Source: JAUIET01 sp045106985 (GTDB lineage Bacteria > Pseudomonadota > Gammaproteobacteria > Pseudomonadales > JAUIET01). Taken from it: a DNA stretch of 64,000 bases. A model generated the notes under the pieces. That model was given only the letters and a program-made list of their open reading frames with translations, made no database searches and had not been told where the DNA came from. The translations under genes were made by a program, and so were the position numbers. Positions 25,196-34,328 of this stretch are shown here, piece after piece. Every line of letters begins with the position of its first letter. The first letter of the stretch is position 1. The stretch is taken from contig JBGCFQ010000017.1 of the NCBI GenBank assembly GCA_045106985.1, forward strand, positions 1 through 64,000, read 5' to 3'.

Positions 25196-27877
25196 ATGTC
25201 AGCAGCAAGCCTCAACACTCTTAGCAGTAAATCATCGCTCAAGGTTCAAGGTACGTCCTACAGCTATTACAGCCTGAAGGCAGAAAAAGTGGCCGGCCTG
25301 GCGGATATAAACCAGTTGCCCAATTCTATTAAAGTGCTGCTGGAGAATTTGCTGCGCCATGAGGACGACCTCGCTTGCACCGTAGACGATATTGTAGCGG
25401 TGGCTCAAAGTGCTGAACATCGGCGCGAGGTTGAAATTGCCTATCATCCCGCACGGGTTCTCATGCAGGACTTTACTGGCGTGCCAGCGGTGGTCGATCT
25501 TGCCGCCATGCGCGACGCATTAGCAAAAGCTAATGTTGATCCGGCCAAAATCAATCCTCTCTCGCCAGTTGATCTGGTCATAGACCACTCGGTTGTCATC
25601 GATAAATTCGCCACGGAGCAAGCTTTCGATCACAACGTGGAACTGGAGATGGAGCGGAACGCTGAGCGCTACGAGTTTCTGAAGTGGGGACAAGGTTCTT
25701 TCGACAATTTCAGCTTGGTGCCGCCAGGAACAGGCATTTGTCACCAGGTAAATTTGGAGTACATCGCAAAAGCTATTTGGAGCTCGGACGTTGATGGCGA
25801 GCTAACGGCCTACCCTGACACCCTGGTTGGCACAGATTCGCACACCACAATGATCAATGGGCTGGGCGTTCTGGGTTGGGGAGTGGGCGGTATCGAAGCA
25901 GAGGCCGCTATGTTGGGTCAACCCATTTCCATGTTGATTCCAGACGTGGTTGGTTTCGAAATGACCGGCAAACTCGCAGAAGGTATAACAGCTACGGACC
26001 TGGTGTTACGTGTAGTCGAAATGCTTAGGGCGCACGGTGTTGTAGGCAAATTCGTAGAATTTTATGGTAATGCTCTGGATACGCTACCGCTCGCCGACAG
26101 AGCAACAATTGCCAATATGGCACCCGAATACGGCGCCACCTGCGGCTTCTTCCCGATTGATCAAAAGACCATAGACTATATGCGCCTAAGTGGCCGCGAC
26201 AACCATGTACTCGAACTGGTCGAAACCTACTGCAAAGCTCAAGGCATGTGGCGTGATGATAGCTCTCCAGTACCTGTATTTGCGTCTACTTTGTCGCTGG
26301 ACATTAGTACTGTTGAACCCAATCTTTCTGGCCCGAAGCGACCTCAGGACAGAGTACCGCTGCGATCTATGCCTGAGGCCATAGAAGCCTTTATTGAACT
26401 TGAAGGAAAAGCGGGCGAACTCGACACCGCGTTCCAAAGCGACGGTTTTGAGATGCACCATGGCGATGTCGTTATTGCTTCGATTACAAGTTGCACCAAC
26501 ACATCAAACCCTGCAGTGATGATGGGCGCCGGCCTGTTGGCTAAGAAAGCGATTGAAAAAGGCCTTCAGCGAAAGCCGTGGGTAAAATCTTCGTTGGCAC
26601 CGGGCAGTAAGGTGGTCACCGAATACTTAGAAAACTCTAATCTTCAGTATTACCTCGACGAGCTTGGCTTTAATACGGTCGGCTATGGTTGCACTACTTG
26701 CATAGGTAACTCGGGACCACTGCCCGAGACTGTGCATAGCACTATAGAAGAAAACGACATGGTTGTAACTTCAGTGTTATCAGGTAACCGAAACTTTGAA
26801 GGCCGTATACATCAACTCGTAAAGGCCAACTGGCTCGCATCGCCACCCTTGGTAGTGGCGTATGCCCTGGCAGGAAGCACCCGTATTAATCTTAGCTCTG
26901 AGCCTTTGGGTAAAGGCAAAGATGGCGAAGATGTTTTCCTAAAAGATATATGGCCCAGCAATGAAGAAATTGCCCTTGAGGTTGCCAAAATTGACGAGGG
27001 CATGTTCAATGCCAAATACGCCGACGTTTTCTCGGGTGATGAAAAATGGCAGGCGGTTCCCACAGTAGAAGGAAAGACCTACAGCTGGCAAGCAAGCAGC
27101 ACCTATATTCAGCTGCCGCCGTTCTTTGAGCCTGAATACACAGAAGGCAAAGATAAGGACATTATTGGAGCGCGACTTTTAGCACTGCTCGGCGATTCTG
27201 TAACCACTGATCACATATCGCCGGCAGGGGCGATTGCCGCCGATACTCCTGCAGCCAAGTACCTAACAGATAATGGTGTAGAGCGTAGGGACTTCAATAG
27301 TTATGGCTCGCGACGAGGTAATCATGAAGTAATGATGCGCGGCACCTTCGCCAACATTCGTATTCGCAATGATCTCGCGCCTGGCACCGAAGGAGGCTAT
27401 ACGCAGCGTGCAGACAGCGACACTGTTCTATCCATTTACGATGCCGCCATGCAGTACATGGCTGAAGGTACGCCGACTGTTGTAGTAGCAGGCAAGGAAT
27501 ATGGCACAGGCTCCAGTCGCGATTGGGCCGCGAAAGGCACCTTATTATTAGGCGTAAAAGCAGTTATTGTTGAGAGTTTTGAACGCATCCACCGTTCCAA
27601 TCTTGTCGGCATGGGCGTGCTTCCTTTGCAGTTTATGCCGGGCCAAACTCGACATACGCTAAACATAAGCGGCAATGACAGCATTGACATTGTCGGTTTA
27701 GGTGCCGATGGACAAAAAATGCAACCCAAGCAATTGTTTAATGCGCGCATCAACCGAGCCGATGGAAGTGTTGATGAAATTCAATTGCAATCGCGCATTG
27801 ATACCGCAGTAGAGGTAGAGTATTTTCTTGCCGGAGGTATATTACAGTATGTGCTGCAGCGCCTGAAAAGCGAATAG
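25196..27877 (+). CDS. acnA: Aconitate hydratase A
   Basis: An 893-residue aconitase converting citrate to isocitrate in the TCA cycle. The [4Fe-4S] cysteines are C433 in ITSCTNTSNP, C499 and C502 in YGCTTCIGNSGP, the positions expected for AcnA. LVGTDSHTTMINGLGVLGWGVGGIEAEAAM is the substrate-binding segment, and the swivelling domain carries GSSRDWAAKGT. The length matches AcnA/IRP-type rather than AcnB. A CGGAG ribosome site precedes ATG 25196. fumC follows after 38 bp, so the two TCA genes form an operon. A ~265-bp gap upstream from the regulator gene shows no further gene. Confidence 0.97.
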   Translation: MSAASLNTLSSKSSLKVQGTSYSYYSLKAEKVAGLADINQLPNSIKVLLENLLRHEDDLACTVDDIVAVAQSAEHRREVEIAYHPARVLMQDFTGVPAVVDLAAMRDALAKANVDPAKINPLSPVDLVIDHSVVIDKFATEQAFDHNVELEMERNAERYEFLKWGQGSFDNFSLVPPGTGICHQVNLEYIAKAIWSSDVDGELTAYPDTLVGTDSHTTMINGLGVLGWGVGGIEAEAAMLGQPISMLIPDVVGFEMTGKLAEGITATDLVLRVVEMLRAHGVVGKFVEFYGNALDTLPLADRATIANMAPEYGATCGFFPIDQKTIDYMRLSGRDNHVLELVETYCKAQGMWRDDSSPVPVFASTLSLDISTVEPNLSGPKRPQDRVPLRSMPEAIEAFIELEGKAGELDTAFQSDGFEMHHGDVVIASITSCTNTSNPAVMMGAGLLAKKAIEKGLQRKPWVKSSLAPGSKVVTEYLENSNLQYYLDELGFNTVGYGCTTCIGNSGPLPETVHSTIEENDMVVTSVLSGNRNFEGRIHQLVKANWLASPPLVVAYALAGSTRINLSSEPLGKGKDGEDVFLKDIWPSNEEIALEVAKIDEGMFNAKYADVFSGDEKWQAVPTVEGKTYSWQASSTYIQLPPFFEPEYTEGKDKDIIGARLLALLGDSVTTDHISPAGAIAADTPAAKYLTDNGVERRDFNSYGSRRGNHEVMMRGTFANIRIRNDLAPGTEGGYTQRADSDTVLSIYDAAMQYMAEGTPTVVVAGKEYGTGSSRDWAAKGTLLLGVKAVIVESFERIHRSNLVGMGVLPLQFMPGQTRHTLNISGNDSIDIVGLGADGQKMQPKQLFNARINRADGSVDEIQLQSRIDTAVEVEYFLAGGILQYVLQRLKSE

Positions 27878-27915
27878 TTCAGGCTCACGATTGCAAAGGA
27901 GAGGAACGCGACAGG

Positions 27916-29310
27916 ATGGCAAAGAAAAGCAATAAAGGAAGTGGCTTAACCCGTTCGCGTATTGAACACGACAGCCTCGGTGCGTTGAAAGTGCCGAGCA
28001 AGGCACTTTTTGCGGCGCAAACCCAACGCGCAGTAAACAATTTTCCTGTCAGCGGTCTTCGAATGCCGGCATCGTTTATTAGTGCTTTGGGGTTAATAAA
28101 AGCAGCGGCTGCCACCAGCAATTTGGAGCTTGGCTGCATACCAAAAGGGGTCGCCGGCGCTATCGTTGCCGCTGCAGAGAAAGTGGCTCGCAATGAGGTA
28201 GATGAGCATTTCCCGGTGGATGTATTTCAGACCGGCTCGGGCACTAGCTCGAACATGAATGCAAACGAAGTCATAGCAACGCTGGCCACTGACAGCTTAC
28301 AAAAGCCAGTGCACACGAACGATGACGTAAATTATGGGCAAAGCAGTAACGATGTAGTACCAACGGCCATCCATGTTAGCGCCGCCATACAAATACACGA
28401 ACATTTACTACCCGCTCTAACAAATTTACAAAGCACCATAGATCACCGCGCCAAACAGCTTCGAAAAACCGTAAAAACCGGCCGCACTCATTTAATGGAC
28501 GCGATGCCTTTGTCACTTGGCCAGGAATTGTCTGGCTGGAGCGCGCAAATTGACAATTCGATACGGCGAATCAAGGATACACAAAAGCGCTTGCTTATGA
28601 TCGCTCAAGGTGGAACGGCGGTAGGCACAGGAATTAACGCCCCTAAGGAGTTTTCAAAGTTGTTTGCTCAACATCTATCGGAGCGTAGCGGCCTCACATT
28701 CAAACCTGCGCGCAATAAGTTCGAAAGCATTAGCAGTCAAGACACCGCGGTAGAAATGTCTGGTCAGTTAAAAACCGCCGCCGTAGCACTTATGAAGATA
28801 GCAAATGATCTGCGCTGGATGAACAGCGGCCCGCTAGCCGGACTGGGAGAAATTGAGCTGAAAGCCTTGCAACCGGGCTCTAGTATCATGCCTGGCAAGG
28901 TTAATCCGGTCATTCCAGAATCGGTTGCTATGGTGTCTGCTCAGGTAATAGGCAACGACTCTTGCATCACGGTAGCGGGTCAATCCGGCAATTTTCAGTT
29001 AAATGTCATGTTGCCGGTGATCGCCTACAATTTACTGCAGAGCATCGAGTTATTGGCCAATGCCGCTAATCTGCTCGCCGATACAGCGATAGCCGACTTT
29101 GTCGTGCGAGAAGATGTTATTGAGGAGAATCTTCACCGCAATCCCATACTAGTAACGGCGTTGAACAGCACGGTGGGCTACAACAAAGCCAGTGAGATCG
29201 CCAAACGTGCTTATAAAGAAGGTAGACCCATAATTGATGTCGCCGCCGAGATGACCGAGCTTAGTCGATCGGAACTGCAGAGATTGCTAAACCCTAAAAA
29301 GCTCATCTAA
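27916..29310 (+). CDS. fumC: Class II fumarate hydratase
   Basis: A 464-residue iron-independent fumarase that hydrates fumarate to malate. The superfamily signature GSSIMPGKVNP is near residues 321-331; FQTGSGTSSNMNANEVIA and VNYGQSSNDVVPTAIH form the active site together with KTGRTHLMDAMPLSLGQELSG. The family member could in principle be aspartase or argininosuccinate lyase, but the N-terminal DSLGALKVP, the SGSGTSSNMN form and the tail fit FumC. It sits 38 bp after acnA. Iron-free FumC behind acnA is a common stress-tolerant TCA pairing. Confidence 0.96.
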   Translation: MAKKSNKGSGLTRSRIEHDSLGALKVPSKALFAAQTQRAVNNFPVSGLRMPASFISALGLIKAAAATSNLELGCIPKGVAGAIVAAAEKVARNEVDEHFPVDVFQTGSGTSSNMNANEVIATLATDSLQKPVHTNDDVNYGQSSNDVVPTAIHVSAAIQIHEHLLPALTNLQSTIDHRAKQLRKTVKTGRTHLMDAMPLSLGQELSGWSAQIDNSIRRIKDTQKRLLMIAQGGTAVGTGINAPKEFSKLFAQHLSERSGLTFKPARNKFESISSQDTAVEMSGQLKTAAVALMKIANDLRWMNSGPLAGLGEIELKALQPGSSIMPGKVNPVIPESVAMVSAQVIGNDSCITVAGQSGNFQLNVMLPVIAYNLLQSIELLANAANLLADTAIADFVVREDVIEENLHRNPILVTALNSTVGYNKASEIAKRAYKEGRPIIDVAAEMTELSRSELQRLLNPKKLI

Positions 29311-29344
29311 AGAACGTCTCAGCTGCTAAATACAAGGACTAACT

Positions 29345-30487
29345 ATGCGAAGCTTAACAACAGTCATACATCGATCGCTTGTAGCTTTTGTTTCGTTGCT
29401 GATCGTTTCATGTGGCACCGTGCTGAACACATCAGCTCAGCCAACCACTATAGAAACCACTGCACAAACGTTTCAGCTGCAGGTTCTGGTAAAAAACCTG
29501 GAAACACCCTGGGGCTTGGATTTTCTCCCTGAGGGCCAGCTGCTAATTACGGAACGCGAAGGTCGCTTGCTGCGCTATGACCCACACAACGATGAAACCA
29601 TGGAAATCAGCGGACTGCCTCCCATCCAGGTGTATGGTCAGGGCGGTTTGCTCGATGTAGCCGTTCACCCGAAGTATGCCGAAAACAGTTACATTTATTT
29701 GAGCTACACACACCGCACTTTTAATCGTCTCTACACCACTAGGCTTGCTCGCGCAAAACTTCATGGTCGCAGGCTGCTCGAGTTAGAAGTATTGTTTGAG
29801 GCTGAGCCCGCTTTCAGTACCGTGGTGCACTATGGGTCTGCTCTACTGTTTGATAACGATGGTTATCTCAGAATGACAATGGGTGATCGCAGAAACCGCC
29901 ACTTAGCGCAAGATTTAACCAACGACCTCGGGAAGACATACCGTTTAACAGACGACGGCAAGCCTGCTCCTGGCAACCCTTTTGCTGGCATCAGTAATTT
30001 TGCTCCAGAAGTGTATAGCTACGGACACCGCAACCCCCAGGGCATGACGATTGATCGAAGTAGCGGCCGTATCTGGGTAGCCGAGCACGGCCCCAAAGGC
30101 GGTGACGAGGTGAACCTTCTACAGATGGGTAAGAACTATGGTTGGCCTGTGATTACCTACGGCGAGGAATACCGTGGCGGGGCTATAGGCGAAGGCACCC
30201 ATAAAGAGGGGATGGAACAGCCGCTGCATTATTACGTACCTTCTATTGCTACAGCCGCTGTTGAATATTACGACGGCAGTGCTTTGCCAGGCTGGCGCAA
30301 TAGCCTATTTGTTGCCGGTTTACGCTCACAATCCCTTAGCCGCATTCAACTGAAAGCGGGCAAGAAGGTATCGGAGGAGCGATTACTCGAAGACCAGAAA
30401 TTACGCATTCGTGAAGTGCGACAAGGCCCCAATGGCTATCTTTATCTGCTTGTAGAACAAGGTATGCTGCTGCAAATAAGCCCATGA
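29345..30487 (+). CDS. PQQ-dependent aldose sugar dehydrogenase (lipoprotein)
   Basis: A 380-residue beta-propeller. The signal peptide ends in the lipobox LIVSCG, so the enzyme is membrane-tethered and periplasmic. TPWGLDFLPEGQLLITEREGRL is blade 1, YGQGGLLDVAVHPKYAENSYIYLSY follows, then the PQQ/calcium site segments HRNPQGMTIDRSSGRIWVAEHGPKGGDEVNLL and NYGWPVITYG. The family oxidises sugar aldehydes and passes electrons to quinone; E. coli YliI is the model. PQQ biosynthesis genes are not in the window. It starts 35 bp after fumC and may be read with it. Confidence 0.9.
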   Translation: MRSLTTVIHRSLVAFVSLLIVSCGTVLNTSAQPTTIETTAQTFQLQVLVKNLETPWGLDFLPEGQLLITEREGRLLRYDPHNDETMEISGLPPIQVYGQGGLLDVAVHPKYAENSYIYLSYTHRTFNRLYTTRLARAKLHGRRLLELEVLFEAEPAFSTVVHYGSALLFDNDGYLRMTMGDRRNRHLAQDLTNDLGKTYRLTDDGKPAPGNPFAGISNFAPEVYSYGHRNPQGMTIDRSSGRIWVAEHGPKGGDEVNLLQMGKNYGWPVITYGEEYRGGAIGEGTHKEGMEQPLHYYVPSIATAAVEYYDGSALPGWRNSLFVAGLRSQSLSRIQLKAGKKVSEERLLEDQKLRIREVRQGPNGYLYLLVEQGMLLQISP

Positions 30488-30518
30488 GCGGATGCCACTC
30501 CCTGCCATGAATCACGCC

Positions 30519-30550
30519 AAGCGCATAACCTAAGCGCTTTATCTATTTTT
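30519..30550 (+). terminator. Weak hairpin terminator after the sugar dehydrogenase
   Basis: AAGCGC (30519-30524) pairs with GCGCTT (30534-30539), followed by a T-rich run with interruptions (TTTATCTATTTTT). The stem has only 6 bp, so this is a weak candidate terminator for the acnA-fumC-dehydrogenase run. The rest of the ~200-bp gap shows nothing definite. Confidence 0.4.
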
Positions 30551-30695
30551 CGTTGAATCCATCAGGGATACAGCGTTTGCTCTCCGACTTGCCGCTTATC
30601 TGCGTATTTGACACTTCATACCCTGTCGTATTGTCCATTTATCGACCATGTCGTACTTTTGCCTGCGATGCAATTCGCACTGTGAGTAGAGCGCA

Positions 30696-31172
30696 ATGAA
30701 CGAGCCAACAGCGATAAGAGCCAGCAGTATTACACGGGTTAAAACCCGCTGGCTTGGCGGTCTTCGATGCCGGTCACGAATAGAGCGCGATGCCAGCAAC
30801 GACGATTATGCATCCATAATTCTTGAAAGCGATTCTCCAAGCCTGGCTGACGTACGCGGTACCGATTCTGCCGCCAGCGCGGCAGAACATCTACTTCATG
30901 CGCTGGCCAGCAGTGTTACAGCCACTATGGTTGAAGGTGCCGAGAGCATTGGTTTAACTATCGAGCGAGTGATGGCAAAAACCACCGGCTTGCGCCAAGT
31001 TGCAGGTGATGACTCACTTGGCGACGCAACGCTGAAATCAATCGATATTGAGATTGCTGTAACCGCGCATTTCCGAGCCACCGATCTAGAAAGCTTTTGC
31101 GCAAACGACCCTATGTACAAGACTCTGCGTCGCGCCTTACCGATCAACATTTCGGTTCACCAAACAAGCTAG
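30696..31172 (+). CDS. OsmC-like family protein lacking the peroxidatic cysteine
   Basis: A 158-residue protein with the OsmC/Ohr layout: TDSAASAAEHLLHALASSVTATM corresponds to the central helix, normally ALAAC-T, and the later IDIEIAVTAHF to the second sheet. The cysteine at the helix end is replaced by Ser (SS-V), and the second cysteine region (RRALPINIS) also has none. It therefore cannot reduce peroxides by the usual mechanism and may be a binding protein. RTRWLGGLRCRSRIERDA-like basic residues open the chain. Single gene; family call moderate. Confidence 0.65.
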   Translation: MNEPTAIRASSITRVKTRWLGGLRCRSRIERDASNDDYASIILESDSPSLADVRGTDSAASAAEHLLHALASSVTATMVEGAESIGLTIERVMAKTTGLRQVAGDDSLGDATLKSIDIEIAVTAHFRATDLESFCANDPMYKTLRRALPINISVHQTS

Positions 31173-31272
31173 CCCTGGCTATTTTTCAAGCAAATCGATA
31201 CTGCTAAAGCCTTGAAAAACCTTGATAAAAGGCGCTGCACTGCTAAAGTTTTTAGAGGACATACTGTCGATC

Positions 31273-31343
31273 ATCAGGAATGGATGATTAGCTACACTCG
31301 CTAACTATTAGCCCACGATACAGCCGAGTAATCAGGAATGGAT
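31273..31343 (+). repeat. 13-bp direct repeat duplicating a translation start region
   Basis: ATCAGGAATGGAT occurs exactly at 31273-31285 and again at 31331-31343, 58 bp apart. The second copy contains the AGGA and ATG (31338) used by the TPR gene. The first also has ATG, but its frame ends after three codons (ATG GAT GAT TAG in the offset frame), so it looks like a duplicated, dead start. Confidence 0.6.
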
Positions 31344-33392
31344 TCCAAACAACACCAGCGCGATCCCGCGTGGTATGAAGACTATCACTCACCAGCACTG
31401 GAAAGCGCCACCGAGTTTTCCGATGTGTATCTGGATGCGGCCTTTGCCGAAATCAGGGTGAGACTGAACGCCATTAGACTGTGCGATAAACCAATTTTGA
31501 GCAAGGCTGTTACCGAAGGTCAGCTCATTTGCTTGCAACACCTGCTTCCCGAACTCGAACATGCCGAAGGACAGGATGACGATGCCGAAGAAGGACAGTG
31601 GGACTGGGAAGAGTCCATCGTTGTTGATCAGCAAGCAGAGCCAGGCGGCCTTAGTGATCGCTGGACTGAAGAACTAACTAAGCTCAACTATGAAGACCTT
31701 TACCAGGAGCTGGAACAGGATGCGCTTAGCTTCAACGAGCCATCTATTGCTCAATTACTGCAGTCGCTTAACACTGGCGCTCTGAAAACTACGCAATCAA
31801 CATTTGCTCCAAGCATGGACCAGACCTCAACTGAGTATGAGGTTGCTGGAACTCCAGAGCTACCTGTGTGCGAGGTAAATTTCCACCCCGAACTGACTGA
31901 TCTCGAAGCGGTTAATCAAGAAAACGCTATTGATCAAGCGCCCAGCGCCAGCGGCAACTTTGTCTTTCAATTTGTTGACGCAGACGAGTTTGAAGAACAG
32001 GATCTTGACGATGAACAATTAAACCAGGCCAATTTTTTACTTGTTGAAGACGATTCCGAGAGCAATACCTTCGAAGACGATGCATCTACCTCCGCGCGGT
32101 TCGAGTTTGATGTTCTCGATGATTCGGAACCGACAGTCGCGGAAGAAGCCACAGAAGTATCTGCAACGGAAAGCCAAGCTTCAGATCACAACGTGGAACA
32201 ATTTCCACAAGTAAGTCGAATCCCTGCAGATCAAGCGCCGATGGCGATTCAAACGGGTTCAGAGTTACTTCAAGTCGATGCGCAAAGCGTAGCGCAAGCT
32301 CTTGTTGAAATGTACCTAGAGAACGAGCGTATTCTCAACGAACACAGAGAAGAGCAACGACAAGCACAGCTTAAGCAGAACAGGCAACTCTGGTTTATCG
32401 GAGCGGCGGCTTGCACTGCCGTCACTGTCATATGTGCAGCAATATTTTTCTATGCAAAAATCAGCAACATGCATGCAGCACAAAAAGTTCCAAATGTTGC
32501 AGTGGCCCCCATAACACCAACAACTAACATGCCGGCCTATCGGTCGGTCAACATAGCGCCAACTGGCACTAACGCCGATGGCAAAAAAGGAAAACTAAGC
32601 GGAGAAGTGCGCAGCAGCTTCACTCCAACCGCAAATGCCGTTGTTTCGGCCCAAGCGGCACATTTGGCCAACTCTGTGGGAGCCGACGAGTTTGATTACT
32701 TCGACAAATCGATTTATGAACCTGATAGCTACGCTGATGCCGACACTGAATACTATCCGGAAGCTGAGGGCGGAAGCTCTGTCGTTATAGAACAGCGCAA
32801 GGCCGATGTTTCACCCCACGAGTTGGCCTATGCGCAATGGCAAGCAGGCGACATCGCAGCAGCGAAACAAGCTTATGAGACAATACTCAAAGCCAATTCG
32901 AAGGATACAGAAGCGCTTGTTGGATTAGGCTCTATGGCACAACAAAAGGACAACAATGCCGTTGCTGTAGATTATCTTGTTCGCGCCGTTAAAACCCAAC
33001 CTGATCACGCCTATGCACTTGCCGCGCTGGCCAGCCTCTCAACCTCTAAAAACCGCAAACAATTGGAAAGTGATTTAATGCAGCTGGCCAAAGACAACCC
33101 TGAAGTTGCGGAGCTACCCTTCATTCTAGGCAACTGGTACGCACGCGATAAGCGCTGGAACGACGCACAACAAGCTTATTTCGACGCGTTCAACCGCAAT
33201 GCAAACAGCGCAGACTACGCCTTTAACTTGGCAATAGCACTGGACCAAATAGGCAAAGCGGCTAGCGCAGAAGGTTTTTACCGCAAAGCCGTTGCGCTCG
33301 CGCCAGGCTCCAACACGCACTTCGATATTAAACTAGCGCGCGCTAGAGCAGACCTGTTGCGTAAGAACTTAAACGCTACTGCTACTCAGTAA
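31338..33392 (+). CDS. Acidic single-pass membrane protein with periplasmic TPR domain
   Basis: 684 residues in three parts. Residues 1 to about 340 are cytoplasmic, low complexity and strongly acidic (many D/E runs, e.g. EDDSESNTFEDDAS). One transmembrane helix follows (LWFIGAAACTAVTVICAAIFFYA, about 354-376). The C-terminal third has TPR repeats: AYAQWQAGDIAAAKQAYETILKAN, then ALVGLGSMAQQKDN, AYALAALASLS, LPFILGNWYARDKRWNDAQQAYFDAF and AFNLAIALDQIGKAASAEGFYRKAVALAPGS. The shape is that of scaffold proteins of envelope or pilus machines (like PilF/MshN-type TPRs), but no such genes are adjacent. I do not recognise a named family. Function unknown. Confidence 0.85.
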   Translation: MDSKQHQRDPAWYEDYHSPALESATEFSDVYLDAAFAEIRVRLNAIRLCDKPILSKAVTEGQLICLQHLLPELEHAEGQDDDAEEGQWDWEESIVVDQQAEPGGLSDRWTEELTKLNYEDLYQELEQDALSFNEPSIAQLLQSLNTGALKTTQSTFAPSMDQTSTEYEVAGTPELPVCEVNFHPELTDLEAVNQENAIDQAPSASGNFVFQFVDADEFEEQDLDDEQLNQANFLLVEDDSESNTFEDDASTSARFEFDVLDDSEPTVAEEATEVSATESQASDHNVEQFPQVSRIPADQAPMAIQTGSELLQVDAQSVAQALVEMYLENERILNEHREEQRQAQLKQNRQLWFIGAAACTAVTVICAAIFFYAKISNMHAAQKVPNVAVAPITPTTNMPAYRSVNIAPTGTNADGKKGKLSGEVRSSFTPTANAVVSAQAAHLANSVGADEFDYFDKSIYEPDSYADADTEYYPEAEGGSSVVIEQRKADVSPHELAYAQWQAGDIAAAKQAYETILKANSKDTEALVGLGSMAQQKDNNAVAVDYLVRAVKTQPDHAYALAALASLSTSKNRKQLESDLMQLAKDNPEVAELPFILGNWYARDKRWNDAQQAYFDAFNRNANSADYAFNLAIALDQIGKAASAEGFYRKAVALAPGSNTHFDIKLARARADLLRKNLNATATQ

Positions 33393-33531
33393 TTCTGCAA
33401 ACAACGGCGTTCTAAGCCATTAGCTTAAATCGATCTATGCGCAGTTCAAGTGGGGTGTCTGGCAGTGTTTCGCTAGAAAGCAGAAACGTCGATGTTAAAG
33501 AATTGCTTAAGGCCACAGATTGACCTCAAGA

Positions 33532-34326
33532 CTATAGCTTCATTTCAAAGTCATCAGCATCACGCCAAGCTTGAAACTTATCTCTGAAACCAGCTAAACC
33601 AGCGGCTGACAGAGTGACGGTTTCGACAAATTCTTCACCAACCGCATGGTCAATTTCTAACTGGCCTTTGAAGTTAGCCAGCAAGGAATCGCCCGCATAG
33701 TCGAGCCCATTTCCGTCAACACCAACGCGATTCACCCCGGCCACATAGGCCAGATTCTCCATGGCACGCGCCTCCAGCAATGTGCGCCATGGCTCACGCC
33801 GTGCTGCGGGCCAGTTGGCCACACATACCGCTAGGTCGTAGTCCTGTCGATTACGACAAAAAACCGGAAAACGAATGTCATAGCAAATGAGTAGCAAAAT
33901 ATTCCAATCAAGATAGCGCACAACAACTCGCTCTTTACCCGCAACATAACGCTCGTGCTCGCCGGCCATTCGAAACAAGTGTGTTTTGTCGTAGTGTTGC
34001 ACATTTCCATCTGGCGTTACGAACAGCATTCTATTCGTATGCCCACCATCGACCGCGTAAACGGTGCTGCCACAGATAGCGGCGCCACTTTCACTTGCCT
34101 GTTCTTGCATCCAAACAGTCGTCGGCGAGCCCAGTTCCTCGAGGCCATCAATGTCAGTTGTAAATCCGGAGGTAAACATTTCCGGCAGCAGAACGAGATC
34201 TGTTTTTCCATGCAAAGCTTTGATTTTCGTCGCGAATGCCGCTCTGTTCTTTTCTGGTTCGTGCCAACACAGATCAGACTGTATCAGTGTTAAACGTAGA
34301 TCGGTGCTTGGGCCAGGATGGATCAT
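33532..34326 (-). CDS. Nitrilase superfamily omega-amidase (YafV-like)
   Basis: A 264-residue carbon-nitrogen hydrolase with the full Glu-Lys-Cys triad: E49 in VLLPEMFTSGF, K114 in YDKTHLFRMAGEHERY and C148 in LLICYDIRFP. The LLPEMF and HLFRMAGEH pattern matches the YafV/Nit2-like omega-amidases, which hydrolyse alpha-ketoglutaramate and related amides, linking to methionine and glutamine salvage. It starts 2 bp after the stop of the upstream esterase, so the two are co-transcribed. The gap of ~140 bp to the TPR gene stop on the other strand is plain. Confidence 0.88.
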   Translation of the reverse strand: MIHPGPSTDLRLTLIQSDLCWHEPEKNRAAFATKIKALHGKTDLVLLPEMFTSGFTTDIDGLEELGSPTTVWMQEQASESGAAICGSTVYAVDGGHTNRMLFVTPDGNVQHYDKTHLFRMAGEHERYVAGKERVVVRYLDWNILLLICYDIRFPVFCRNRQDYDLAVCVANWPAARREPWRTLLEARAMENLAYVAGVNRVGVDGNGLDYAGDSLLANFKGQLEIDHAVGEEFVETVTLSAAGLAGFRDKFQAWRDADDFEMKL

Positions 34327-34328
34327 AA

